A DNA stretch of 22,599 bases, taken from positions 1-22,599 of the forward strand of contig JAXDJR010000001.1 of the NCBI GenBank assembly GCA_034667545.1. The letters run 5' to 3'. The position numbers were made by a program, and so were the translations under genes. Origin of the DNA: DATAPE01 sp034667545. Lineage in GTDB: Bacteria > Actinomycetota > CADDZG01 > WHSQ01. The notes beneath the pieces are model-generated. The model was given only the letters and a program-made list of their open reading frames with translations. It did no database searches and had not been told where the DNA came from. Position 1 is the first letter of the stretch. Each line of letters starts with the position of its first letter. Below are positions 1 to 7,353 of this stretch, in pieces.

Positions 1-391
1 TGGACAAGTGCAGTCGACACACGTATCTACCTGGGAAAACGTGCGATTGCCAAACTCTCATGGCGCTGTCCAAAGCGTTGAGGCTTGCGCGAGTTACCCG
101 CGCCTTGACCAACTGTGTCCGCAGCCATGAGCGGCTCCCATCACTTCTTTCCCTTCAGAGGGAATAGGTAGCCTGCAGCGTTCCTTGCGCGCGCAACGGG
201 CCGTACCTTTCGTTCAGTTCCTGCCGGGGGCACTGAGCGCGCAGCGCGGGCACCGAGACTCACAGCGAAGCGCCGGCGCAGCGTAGCTAGCTCGGGCATG
301 GCCCAGCGCTGCTCGATCACGCTCGACAAACCGTGATTCGTCAAACTTGAGGCGAGGGCTGCAGCAAGACGTCCCTAACACCCCACGTATG
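1..391. other. Gene-free left edge with one copy of a GC-rich repeat
   Basis: I cannot recognise a gene here. All three plus-strand frames are open for a while at the very left edge (to about 79, 128 and 170), so the tail of an upstream gene is possible, but none of the short translations resembles a known family. The stretch from about 199 to 251 is the first copy of a degenerate repeat whose second copy lies at 1857-1910, on the other side of the GH18-like gene. The shared core is TCCTGCCGGGGGCA followed by TGAG and GCAGCG. Confidence 0.4.
199..251 (+). repeat. Degenerate repeat, copy A
   Basis: This segment aligns with 1857-1910 over about 50 bases: a CGTTC box, then CCTGCCGGGGGCA (identical in both), TGAG, CGCAGCG and GGGC. 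I compared the copies by eye and they are clearly related but diverged. Copy A lacks the downstream CCGGCAGGAT arm that gives copy B a perfect 10-bp stem. The two copies flank the GH18-like gene in the same orientation. Confidence 0.45.
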
Positions 392-1642
392 TCATCGGGG
401 GTAAGCGCCTCGAGCGACAAGTGAGATGAGGTTGGCGCCTCGGTCCTTGAAGAACCGGTCCGGGATGGTGATCACCCTGAGGTCACTCCAAGAGTCTTCC
501 GTGGTCGGGGCGATCCGAGCCACCGTCTGCCAGTTGACCTTCACACGCAGCTCGCGGCGTTGGACGTCAAAGACCTCGAAAGTCAATCGTTGCTGCCCCG
601 AGCTGCCGCCACTTTCGAAGAACACCTCCTTCGGATGGCTTCGATCGGCTCCCGGAACATTTCCGATCGGGCCCAGATAGGCCGATGTTCCAAGCTTCAC
701 AGGGAGGGCCGGGGACTGTTCAGGATTGGCCGGGATGTGCCTCAGCTCAGCCCAGTCTTCCCGGGTGCTGGTGGCAAAGTCATACAGGCTTCCGCCTAGC
801 ACCCCGTGTTCTCTCAGCGCACGAACGAAACCCCTCGTTTCATCCCTGCTCGACAGACTAGCGATACCACCTATGAGGTGCAGCGGTAGCTCCGGATTGT
901 CGCTGTGCTTGCGAATGAATCGGATATTGAATTCGGTGTAGTCGTGCGCCTGACGCATCCCGCTCGTTCGGTTGGTGTAATAACTCATGGGAGCCAGCAC
1001 ATCGTCGATCTTGGCGAGCTTGGCGTACGGAAAGTTCGCGGGACGACCCCAATACCAAAGTTCCCGCTTCATCCCATAGGGCGAAGGAATGATCCCGCTT
1101 AGTGGATAGGAGTTCCCGGCCGCGTTACGGATCCTTCTCGACAGGCGCAGCATCCGGTCCTTGCGCTCGGAAAGCGGCTTAACCATGGGGCATTCGATAT
1201 CCAGACCGAAGCTGTCGAAGCGGTCCCCGCTGCGAGTTCGAAACCTGATAGCAGCCATCGCCCGATGAAAGTCCTTGTGCATGTTCGCGAACGAGGGCAG
1301 GTACCACGCAATCACACTCATGTTTCGTCGGTGCGCGTCGTGGATAAAGCGACTCTCGACGGTTGGGCGGAACAGAGCCCCATCCGAGTGGTAGTTACCC
1401 GTTTCAAGAAAGATCGTACGAACGCCGCGCCTCTTCATACTGCGCACGGCCCCCCATGGGTGGTCCCATTGATCGGAGTCCCAGATGTCCACCCAAGTTG
1501 CCAGCCCCCGGTATGCGTTGATATTCGCTCTGCCGGCAGATCGTGCGGGCTCCGGGCGAACGATCAATAGCAGCATGTAACCAGCGGCCACCACCACGCC
1601 GACAAGCAACGCACTAGGTCTGCGACCAGGTGTGAACGTCAT
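392..1642 (-). CDS. Membrane-anchored/secreted TIM-barrel protein with GH18-like motifs
   Basis: A 416-residue protein, probably acting on an extracellular polysaccharide; the substrate is unknown. The ATG at 1642 was chosen because a GGGAAGG ribosome site lies about 7 bases upstream and because a hydrophobic signal anchor (about residues 12-29) follows. A longer frame to 1759 is open but adds an unconvincing leader. Barrel-like segments follow. One strand ends in FGLDIEC with D148 and E150, like the DxE catalytic motif of glycoside hydrolase 18. APMSYY near 217-222 resembles the GH18 MxYD strand, and SLYDFA near 285-290 resembles the last barrel strand. After about residue 306 comes a beta-rich tail ending in an IPDRFF...GANLISLV pattern typical of a galactose-binding-like sandwich. 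It lies alone between the two repeat copies, next to a flippase remnant, which suggests an old exopolysaccharide locus. The GH18 link is motif-level inference. Confidence 0.7.
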   Translation of the reverse strand: MTFTPGRRPSALLVGVVVAAGYMLLLIVRPEPARSAGRANINAYRGLATWVDIWDSDQWDHPWGAVRSMKRRGVRTIFLETGNYHSDGALFRPTVESRFIHDAHRRNMSVIAWYLPSFANMHKDFHRAMAAIRFRTRSGDRFDSFGLDIECPMVKPLSERKDRMLRLSRRIRNAAGNSYPLSGIIPSPYGMKRELWYWGRPANFPYAKLAKIDDVLAPMSYYTNRTSGMRQAHDYTEFNIRFIRKHSDNPELPLHLIGGIASLSSRDETRGFVRALREHGVLGGSLYDFATSTREDWAELRHIPANPEQSPALPVKLGTSAYLGPIGNVPGADRSHPKEVFFESGGSSGQQRLTFEVFDVQRRELRVKVNWQTVARIAPTTEDSWSDLRVITIPDRFFKDRGANLISLVARGAYPR

Positions 1643-2021
1643 TGCCGATGCCTTCCCAACATAGAAGCGGACACCTTGGGAGCCAGAGCATGGGGGTTCT
1701 GGGTCTTGGAAGCCAACTCTGGAAAGTCTCAGCGCATTGAATCCACAATCGTTTCCCAATCACAAGCAAAGCGACGGACGATGAAGATTGCCGTTCGATC
1801 GGGGATGCGACGGCCTCATCAACGAACCCGAGTCAACGCTTCTTCAGCGGCTTTGAGGCCCCTCTCGTTCGGAATCCTGCCGGGGGCAATGAGTCCGCAG
1901 CGGGGGCGACCGGCAGGATCGTCATGCCAGCACGGCCCTTCGTTCGGTCGGCCTCAGATCTTCTTGCGCACCCTTCATTTACCTAACTACCGGGTGACCA
2001 AGCACAGGAGGTCAGGTCAGA
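1643..2021. other. Gene-free leader with repeat copy B and a nested hairpin
   Basis: No convincing coding sequence is visible. The part next to 1642 is the 5' region of the GH18-like gene. From 1854 to 1956 the strand can fold into a nested structure, described separately. An AGGAGG at 2007-2012 lies 9 bases before an ATG at 2022 that opens only a 24-codon frame. Confidence 0.4.
1854..1956 (+). ncRNA. Candidate structured element containing repeat copy B
   Basis: An outer perfect stem pairs TGAGGCC (1854-1860) with GGCCTCA (1950-1956). Inside it a perfect 10-bp stem pairs ATCCTGCCGG (1874-1883) with CCGGCAGGAT (1910-1919), enclosing a purine-rich 26-base loop. A second CGTTCGG box at 1941-1947 echoes the one at 1866-1872. 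I match it to no known riboswitch class. It may be a regulatory RNA, the end of a mobile element or chance in GC-rich DNA. The strand shown is arbitrary because perfect stems fold on both strands. Confidence 0.3.
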
Positions 2022-2096
2022 ATGACGACCGATGAATCTGACCTTCCTGATGACATCATGGTGCGGTTGGCATCGCCGTGGTCGACGCGATCGTGA
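2022..2096 (+). CDS. Possible 24-codon stub ORF with strong ribosome site
   Basis: The ATG at 2022 is preceded by AGGAGG with a 9-base spacer, a good ribosome site. The frame encodes MTTDESDLPDDIMVRLASPW and four more residues before TGA. It overlaps the flippase remnant in another frame. Two readings are possible: the leftover N-terminus of a gene fused by deletion to the flippase tail, or a short leader peptide. The product is not recognised. Confidence 0.25.
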   Translation: MTTDESDLPDDIMVRLASPWSTRS

Positions 2097-2392
2097 CTGC
2101 TCTCATCAATTCGGTTCGCGTCGTCCAAGCCAAGATTCTCGTGGGAATCCATCCTTTCGGAAGGTCACTCCTCAAACCTGTTGCTGCGACCATTGTTGGG
2201 GCCACAGTGCTCGGAGGATCGATTCGCCTGTTTGGTACAAGCACGCTGCTGAGGCTCATGAGCCTTGCGGTCGCCGGCATCGCTTACCTGGCGCTACTGA
2301 AATGGATGGGCATCGACCCTGAGGAACAGCACGTATGGCGGGGGATCAAGAGGAAGGCGCGCACCCTCCTTCCCAGTCGCATGTCGAGGTAG
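2054..2392 (+). pseudogene. C-terminal remnant of a polysaccharide flippase (Wzx/MurJ-like)
   Basis: The open frame from 2054 (GTG at 2078) gives about 112 residues with hydrophobic segments. The order is an AVGIAVV-type helix, then VQAKILVGIHPFGRSLLKP, a helix after it, another (LMSLAVAGIAYLALLKWMG), and the basic tail DPEEQHVWRGIKRKAR. In flippases of the polysaccharide-biosynthesis family this is the normal C-terminal end: HPF.RSLLKP loop, two helices, then D.E....L.R..R. The similarity continues upstream of the GTG to tandem TGA codons at 2048-2053, so the GTG is not an original start. Intact members have roughly 400-500 residues; about three quarters is missing. I read it as a 5'-truncated pseudogene. 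A small independent membrane protein made from the GTG is a less likely alternative. Confidence 0.6.
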
Positions 2393-2675
2393 AAATCGCT
2401 TCTTGGAAAGCGCTGCGGTACTGATTCTGTATCTTTCCGACCCGGACCCGGAACCTGGGCGCCACTGGCTCCGGTACCGGTGTCACTCCAGATCCACGTC
2501 CTAAAGGGTGCAGCATCATCACTTCTGCTTTACAAGGAGCCGAGGAGAATCCGCCACATGTCAAGTCGCGGCCTGGAGGCCGCTACCGCCCTTACCCCCA
2601 AGAACTCGGACCCGTTCCATCGTGGTATAGGCGTATTCATGCACCCTACGAACAGCAGCAGCAAGGAGGAATGAG

Positions 2676-3710
2676 ATGCGAGCAACGCTTATGTACGGAG
2701 CGGGTGATGTCCGTATCGAGAATGTTGCAGATCCACGCTTAAGCGAGACGACTGATGCGATCGTTCGAGTAACACGCGCTTCCATTTGTGGCAGCGACCT
2801 GTGGCCGTTCAAGGCGATGGAGCCGGTCGAGGTGGGCCGCCACATGGGACATGAAGCCATCGGGGTAGTTGAAGAGGTGGGCTCCGACGTCGGCAAGGTC
2901 AAGGTTGGAGACGTAGTCGTGATGCCCTTCGCCTATTCGGACGGCACGTGCGAGTTCTGCGATCGAGGTCTACAGACGGCCTGCGTACGCGGAGGTTCTT
3001 TTGGGACCGAGGAGGTTGCCGGAGCCCAGGCCGAAGCGGTATCAGTGCCACTGGCAGACGGCACTCTGTTCGCGCTGCCGGTCGGCGAAGACGACGCTCT
3101 GATGCCGTCGCTTCTCACGCTTTCTGATGTGATGGGAACGGGACACCACGCGGCCGTCGTTGCGCGCGTCGGTGAGGGCAAGACCGTGGCCGTCGTAGGC
3201 GACGGAGCGGTCGGGTTGTGCGGAGTCATCGCGGCCACGCGTCTGGGCGCCGAACGAATCATCCTGCTGGGACGGCATGAAGACCGCATATCCCTCGCGG
3301 AGAACTTCGGGGCGACCGACATCGTGAGAGACCGTGGCCAGGGTGGAGTCGAGCGTGTCCGCTCGTTGACCGACGGCTTGGGCGTGCACTCCGTGCTCGA
3401 ATGCGTTGGCACGGAACAGTCGACTCAGACGGCGATCGAGATCACTCGTCCTGGCGGCGTGGTAGGACGCGTGGGTGTTCCGCAGGATGAAGTGATGCCG
3501 GCATCGAAACTCGCGTTCCACGGCAATGTCATGGTCGGCGGAGGGCCCGCTCCAGCTCGCGCTTACATCGAAGAGCTCCTCCCCGACATCCTCGGAGGCC
3601 GCATCGAGCCGGGACGCGTCTTTGACCGCTCGGTGGCATTGGACGATGTGCCGGAGGGTTATCGGGCCATGAACGACCGCCAGTCGATCAAGGTAATGGT
3701 GAAGCCCTGA
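2676..3710 (+). CDS. Zinc-dependent alcohol dehydrogenase (MDR family)
   Basis: A 344-residue medium-chain dehydrogenase that would oxidise an alcohol or reduce an aldehyde in the cytosol; the substrate cannot be read from sequence. The start is set by AAGGAGGA at 2663-2670. The N-terminal GroES-like domain has C38 (SICGSD) and H59/E60 (GHE), the usual catalytic zinc ligands. A lobe at GTCEFC..G....C keeps C92, C95 and C103, with Gly at the fourth ligand position, a pattern I associate with one MDR subgroup. The Rossmann fold has GDGAVG (175-180). The second strand ends in LLGRHEDR with no acidic residue, which favours NADP(H) over NAD(H). The AlkZ-like gene follows after 29 bases and may be co-transcribed. 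Confidence 0.88.
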   Translation: MRATLMYGAGDVRIENVADPRLSETTDAIVRVTRASICGSDLWPFKAMEPVEVGRHMGHEAIGVVEEVGSDVGKVKVGDVVVMPFAYSDGTCEFCDRGLQTACVRGGSFGTEEVAGAQAEAVSVPLADGTLFALPVGEDDALMPSLLTLSDVMGTGHHAAVVARVGEGKTVAVVGDGAVGLCGVIAATRLGAERIILLGRHEDRISLAENFGATDIVRDRGQGGVERVRSLTDGLGVHSVLECVGTEQSTQTAIEITRPGGVVGRVGVPQDEVMPASKLAFHGNVMVGGGPAPARAYIEELLPDILGGRIEPGRVFDRSVALDDVPEGYRAMNDRQSIKVMVKP

Positions 3711-3739
3711 CCCCGGCACATCACTAACGCGCTTCTAGA

Positions 3740-4786
3740 GTGAAAGGCCATACCAGTTCGTCCCTGGATACAACGACGTCTCGGCTGCAACTCACACGGC
3801 AGCAGATCCTTGGGTTTCGACGGCACGTCGGCGCACTCGACGAGCGCCTCCCGCCAGGACGACGATCGCTCCGGCGTGCGGCGTGGGCCGGCCTGCAGGA
3901 CAGCATGCCTCGCGCCGCGCTTCTCTCGATCCACGCGCGCGTCTCGGGAACCGCTCCGACCACCTGGGAGGACGCTTCGCTCGTCCAGCTATGGGGGCCG
4001 CGGTTCCAGGTGTATGTCGTGGCCACTCGCGACCTCGCGGTTTTCTCGCTGGGGAGGCTGCCGGACGATCCCGGCTCCCACCGGATCGCGAAGGATCTGG
4101 CCGCCCGTCTGCACACGTTTCTCGACGGCCGAAGGGTGACCTATGGCGAAGCGGGGCACGGGCTTGGCGAGGACCCCAACCGGCTGCGATACGCCGCACC
4201 GACAGGGACGGTAGTGATCCGGTGGGATGGCGCGCGACTACCGACGGTCTGGACCGTGCCGCCCCCTGAAGTCGACGCGCGCGACGCTCGTCTCGAGCTC
4301 GCGCGCAGGTACCTGCATATCTTCGGACCGGCCACGCCGGGGGCGTTCGCTAAGTGGGCGGGGATCGCCCTGCGAGGGGGTATCGAGGCGTTTGAGGGTC
4401 TCGGTAAGTCGCTGACCCCGGTGCGAACACCACTAGGCGACGCGTGGATCCTCACCCGGGACGAGACGACCTTCCGCGCTCCGGCGGGGCCAGCGGCTCC
4501 CGCGCGCCTACTCCCCAGCGGCGACACGTATTTCCTCCATTGGGGAGCCGATCGTGAGCTGCTGGTCCCCCGCGGCGATCGTCGGCATGAGCTTTGGACT
4601 TCTCGCGCCTGGCCCGGCGCCGTCCTTGTTGGGGGCGAGGTCGTCGGGACGTGGCGGCGCGCGCATAAGTCGGTGACGATCCAGACGTGGGGCCGCCTCA
4701 CGGGCGCGGCGCGCGATGCAGTTGAAGAGGAAGCGGCGTCCCTGCCCCTACCAGGTATCGAGGAGCCGATCGTCGTGCGCTGGTGA
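3740..4786 (+). CDS. Winged-helix DNA-binding protein, AlkZ/YcaQ superfamily (HTH_42)
   Basis: A 348-residue protein of the HTH_42 superfamily, whose characterised members (AlkZ, YcaQ) are DNA glycosylases that unhook alkylated or crosslinked bases. Family features seen are RLTRQQ-like entry, AGLQDS near 51-55, QLWGPRFQVYVV (about 83-94), a GTVVIRWDG strand, and ARRYLHIFGPATPGAFAKWAG, the most conserved winged-helix block. The end has the usual LLPSGDTYFL and GTWRR segments. In AlkZ and YcaQ the catalytic pair is Q-x-Q or Q-x-D; here the aligned residues are Q53-D54-S55, so classical catalysis is doubtful. The GTG start is the ORF limit, with no strong ribosome site, and a short distance after the dehydrogenase suggests coupling. 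Family certain, activity uncertain. Confidence 0.8.
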   Translation: MKGHTSSSLDTTTSRLQLTRQQILGFRRHVGALDERLPPGRRSLRRAAWAGLQDSMPRAALLSIHARVSGTAPTTWEDASLVQLWGPRFQVYVVATRDLAVFSLGRLPDDPGSHRIAKDLAARLHTFLDGRRVTYGEAGHGLGEDPNRLRYAAPTGTVVIRWDGARLPTVWTVPPPEVDARDARLELARRYLHIFGPATPGAFAKWAGIALRGGIEAFEGLGKSLTPVRTPLGDAWILTRDETTFRAPAGPAAPARLLPSGDTYFLHWGADRELLVPRGDRRHELWTSRAWPGAVLVGGEVVGTWRRAHKSVTIQTWGRLTGAARDAVEEEAASLPLPGIEEPIVVRW

Positions 4787-4927
4787 CCTGACACCTCTCG
4801 TCGCGGGGACCGTCAGGGCGCAAGGCCGTAGTGCGGCTTGGTGGGTGTCGGCTTTCATCTCTTGAAAGATGGGATCACACCGAACCCTCGGGAAGTGGCC
4901 CTTATTGCGGCGTCAAAGCACCCATGA

Positions 4928-5347
4928 TCAGTGAGCGCTCTGGCTGTTCCCATGAGACTCATCCGCTTTTCCGTTCGCTTTGTTGCGAGCCCAAGCGGAG
5001 TTCCCTGGGGCGATCCTCTGTTTGCCGCCAGCCTGTTTGCAAGCGGATGTGGATGCGGCCGGTGTCGCGTTCTTATCGGTAGCTACCGAGCGCACGAGCG
5101 CCCCATGAGCCGCTCCTTTGACCAAGCAATGCGCGGCAGCCGCAACGGCCGAGCCGTGGCGCACGTGCGGATTGGATGCATCTTCGCGTCTTGATTGCTC
5201 CGATCCTTTTGAGGAATCCGCTTTGTGGCTACCCTTCTTGGCGGCTCCCGACGCGAGGGCATTCGGGTGCGGTAAGCCATACGCGACCCCAACGCCAAGG
5301 ACCAGCACGGCGACGGGGATCAATGCTCCCACTAGCTTCAAACGCAT
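4928..5347 (-). CDS. Small secreted protein, Ala/Lys/Ser-rich, unknown function
   Basis: A 139-residue protein beginning MRLKLVGALIPVAVLVLGVG, a clear signal peptide or anchor (residues 1-24). The rest is low-complexity and polar, rich in Ala, Gly, Lys, Ser and His, with only two cysteines (C74, C103) and no domain I recognise. It should be exported and largely disordered. The ATG at 5347 is supported by AAAGGG six bases upstream; the frame extends to 5410 but without a better start. It lies alone, with the next minus-strand gene's stop 261 bases away. It could be a cell-wall associated peptide or poorly conserved lineage-specific protein. Confidence 0.55.
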   Translation of the reverse strand: MRLKLVGALIPVAVLVLGVGVAYGLPHPNALASGAAKKGSHKADSSKGSEQSRREDASNPHVRHGSAVAAAAHCLVKGAAHGALVRSVATDKNATPAASTSACKQAGGKQRIAPGNSAWARNKANGKADESHGNSQSAH

Positions 5348-5440
5348 AACGACCCTTTCTGGTTGGACCGCAGACTTGATAGCTCTGCGACCGAGCCTCT
5401 CCCACCCCACCGACTATCCAACCTGCGGAGCCGAAAGAAC

Positions 5441-5563
5441 ATGACTAATTCGGATGGTTGGTACGAGAAGCAGGCCATAGAGCAACTTCGCCGGGGACGC
5501 AGGGCCGAAGGAGGGGTTGATACCTGGCCCACCGATCCTCGTCCTGGCTGGAAGCCTCGCTGA
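5441..5563 (+). CDS. Possible 40-residue small protein
   Basis: The ATG at 5441 opens a frame of 40 codons starting MTNSDGWYEKQAIEQLRRGR and ending in a Pro/Trp/Arg-rich tail (PRPGWKPR). A weak GGAG lies about 12 bases upstream. It sits in the gap between two minus-strand secreted-protein genes. No family is recognised and the frame remains open upstream to 5363. It may be spurious. Confidence 0.2.
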   Translation: MTNSDGWYEKQAIEQLRRGRRAEGGVDTWPTDPRPGWKPR

Positions 5564-5608
5564 GAATGATGGGCGCCCGTTTGTTGCGGCTCGAGATGTC
5601 TTTGCTGT

Positions 5609-6115
5609 TTACGCCAGGGCGGAACAGATCCCCGGGAACGGCGACGGATCTTGGATGCCGCTGGATTGGAGAACTACCAGTGGGGTCTGGCTGGGGTCGT
5701 TCGCATCTGCGAGGAAGACGAAATGGCCGACGTCGGCGAATATCACACCCTGTCCAGGTACGTGGAAAGCCCCGTCGTTGCCGTTGATCGTGACCGTCAC
5801 CGTTCCATCCGGGTGTGGCGCGCTCACCTTGACGGGACCTGCTAGAGGAGTCGTCAGGGACTTTCCGGACACAGGGTTCGTGTAGGTCACGAAGACATCG
5901 GCGACGGTCACCTTGGACCTTCCATCCGGATAGTTGAAGAACATGAACGTCCCTGAGAAATGGGAGGTGATGTCGAAGGGACAGGTCTGCGGACTCGCCG
6001 CTATCACCCGGGTGCTGTCCAGATGAACCCGAGTGGGTCCGGCCGCGAGCGCGGGTGCCGTGAGAGCGAGAACCGCAGTTCCCGCAAGGACCGATGCAGC
6101 AAGACGCTTGAGCAC
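5609..6115 (-). CDS. Secreted beta-rich protein of unknown function
   Basis: A 168-residue exported protein. The GTG at 6115 is preceded by AGGAGG with an 8-base spacer, and the product begins with a textbook signal peptide (VLKRLAASVLAGTAVLALTA, cleavage expected after APALAA near residue 25). The mature part is beta-strand-rich with alternating Thr/Val (VTVADVFVTYTNP, GTVTVTINGN) and Phe (HFVFLAD) and has one cysteine near each end (C45, C164) that could form a disulfide. I recognise no family. It is divergent from the CGNR-type regulator across 72 bases holding an inverted repeat, so that regulator may control it; this is inference from layout. Confidence 0.7.
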   Translation of the reverse strand: MLKRLAASVLAGTAVLALTAPALAAGPTRVHLDSTRVIAASPQTCPFDITSHFSGTFMFFNYPDGRSKVTVADVFVTYTNPVSGKSLTTPLAGPVKVSAPHPDGTVTVTINGNDGAFHVPGQGVIFADVGHFVFLADANDPSQTPLVVLQSSGIQDPSPFPGICSALA

Positions 6116-6155
6116 GGACAAGACCTCCTGGTAGGGGACGTCAGGAGCGTAATGC

Positions 6156-6182
6156 GATTTTGCTACTGATGCAAGTAAAATC
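6156..6182. promoter_or_regulatory. Inverted repeat in the divergent secreted-protein/CGNR promoter
   Basis: GATTTTGCT (6156-6164) and AGTAAAATC (6174-6182) are inverted 9-base arms with one mismatch and a 9-base spacer, in an AT-richer island of GC-rich DNA. TAAAAT at 6176-6181 matches a -10 box in five of six positions and would place transcription start at or next to the ATG at 6188. On the other strand TTGCAT-N17-TACGCT is a weak promoter for the secreted protein. The palindrome overlaps both, so a bound regulator could affect both genes. Confidence 0.4.
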
Positions 6183-6187
6183 ATTGG

Positions 6188-6733
6188 ATGGACGGACGGT
6201 CTGCCCCTTTCACGGGGGTCCCGCTGGCGTTGGAGCTCGCCAACACCGTCGACATGCTGGAGGACCCCCCCGACTTCTTGAGGAGCGTCGAAGGGCTCGC
6301 GCGATTCCTGCGCCATGTCGGAAATGGGGCCGCAGAGGGGGCCCTGACCCAAGCTCAACTCGATGAGCTCCGCGGCCTGCGGGAGCAGATAACCCGAGCC
6401 ATGGACTCGGACCAAGCGCATGCCGCCACGCTGCTTGCCGAGCTCGCAGCCACGCTCGACTTGCGGCCTCGGCTGGTTCACCGGGAGCCGCAGGCCTGGG
6501 AGATTCAGTTGGGACCGGCCCCCACCGAGGGGCTTGGAGGCCTGGGAGCCTCAGCCGTCGTTGGTCTGATGGAGTTGCTCGCCGCTGGGCGCTGGGACCG
6601 GATCGGCCGTTGCGCCGGCGCCCCCTGTTGCTGTCTGTTCGTCGACCGAACCAAGAACCGGAACCGCAGGTTTTGCTGTCAGCTCTGCGCAGACCGTGTC
6701 AATCAAGCAAAAGCACGCACACGAAACCGTTAG
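6188..6733 (+). CDS. CGNR zinc-finger (ABATE domain) putative transcriptional regulator
   Basis: A 181-residue putative DNA-binding regulator. Residues 1-130 match the N-terminal ABATE-type helical domain in pattern (VPLALELANTVD near the start, LRELR-like helices). The C-terminal zinc finger follows the CGNR layout: RCAGAPC (C142, C147), LFVDRTKN, then CCQLC (C163, C167), a basic tail NQAKARTRN. The namesake CGNR motif reads CADR here, and extra cysteines C148, C149 and C164 adjoin the ligands. No ribosome site precedes the ATG; a TAAAAT box seven bases upstream suggests a leaderless transcript. Start at 6188 is the first ATG after the palindrome. It probably regulates itself and the divergent secreted protein. 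Confidence 0.8.
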   Translation: MDGRSAPFTGVPLALELANTVDMLEDPPDFLRSVEGLARFLRHVGNGAAEGALTQAQLDELRGLREQITRAMDSDQAHAATLLAELAATLDLRPRLVHREPQAWEIQLGPAPTEGLGGLGASAVVGLMELLAAGRWDRIGRCAGAPCCCLFVDRTKNRNRRFCCQLCADRVNQAKARTRNR

Positions 6734-6760
6734 CCAGATCTGCTCATGAAAGGAGACCTC

Positions 6761-7267
6761 GTGAGTCCTGCAGACCTGCTCGTCGACGCCTTCGGCAGGA
6801 TCCAGCATCTCGTCCAGAACGTGGTTGACGGCCTGACGCCGGATCAGCTGGCGTTTCGCCTTGAAGGCGAAGCTAACTCGATCGCCTGGCTCGTTTGGCA
6901 CCTGACGCGGATCCAGGACGACCATGTTGCAGACGCGGCAGGTACAGAACAAGTCTGGACGTCGGATGGATGGGCGTCACGCTTCGCACTCTCCGTGAAC
7001 GAGTCCGACACGGGATATGCGCATTCGTCGGATGATGTCGCGGCAGTCCGAGTCGAGTCACCAGAGCTCCTGACCGGCTATCACGACGCCGTCTACAAGC
7101 AGACGATTGGGTATGTCGAGCGACTTTCCGAAGCCGACTTGGCGCATATCATCGATGAATCGTGGGATCCGCCTGTCTCCCTCGGAGTGCGCCTTGTGAG
7201 CGTCGTATCCGACGATCTTCAACATGCCGGTCAGGCAGCCTACGTGCGCGGGATCCTCAGTCGATAG
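6761..7267 (+). CDS. DinB-fold protein (DUF664/mycothiol transferase-like)
   Basis: A 168-residue four-helix-bundle protein of the DinB superfamily, metal-dependent and in Actinobacteria often a thiol (mycothiol) transferase. The GTG at 6761 is preferred over the in-frame ATG at 6746 because AAAGGAG lies between them at the right spacing. Visible features are the helix NSIAWLVWHLTRIQDDH with H47 as expected metal ligand and, near the end, D151-x3-H155 followed by AGQAAYVRG, the pattern of the second ligand helix in the DUF664 branch. The gene begins 27 bases after the regulator's stop, so co-transcription with it is possible. Substrate unknown; detoxification is only an inference. Confidence 0.78.
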   Translation: MSPADLLVDAFGRIQHLVQNVVDGLTPDQLAFRLEGEANSIAWLVWHLTRIQDDHVADAAGTEQVWTSDGWASRFALSVNESDTGYAHSSDDVAAVRVESPELLTGYHDAVYKQTIGYVERLSEADLAHIIDESWDPPVSLGVRLVSVVSDDLQHAGQAAYVRGILSR

Positions 7268-7353
7268 TCACGACTGGCACGTGGACGCGAACCGATCGCG
7301 ATCGACCACCTCAGCAGTCGACGTCGGCGCGATCACAATCACGGACCGAGTCG

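Noticed and set aside
2480..2674. Plus-strand frame of 64 codons ending at the dehydrogenase start
   Set aside because: Its TGA overlaps the region of the dehydrogenase start, but it has no ribosome site or recognisable sequence, and its last codons are simply the dehydrogenase ribosome site read as codons.
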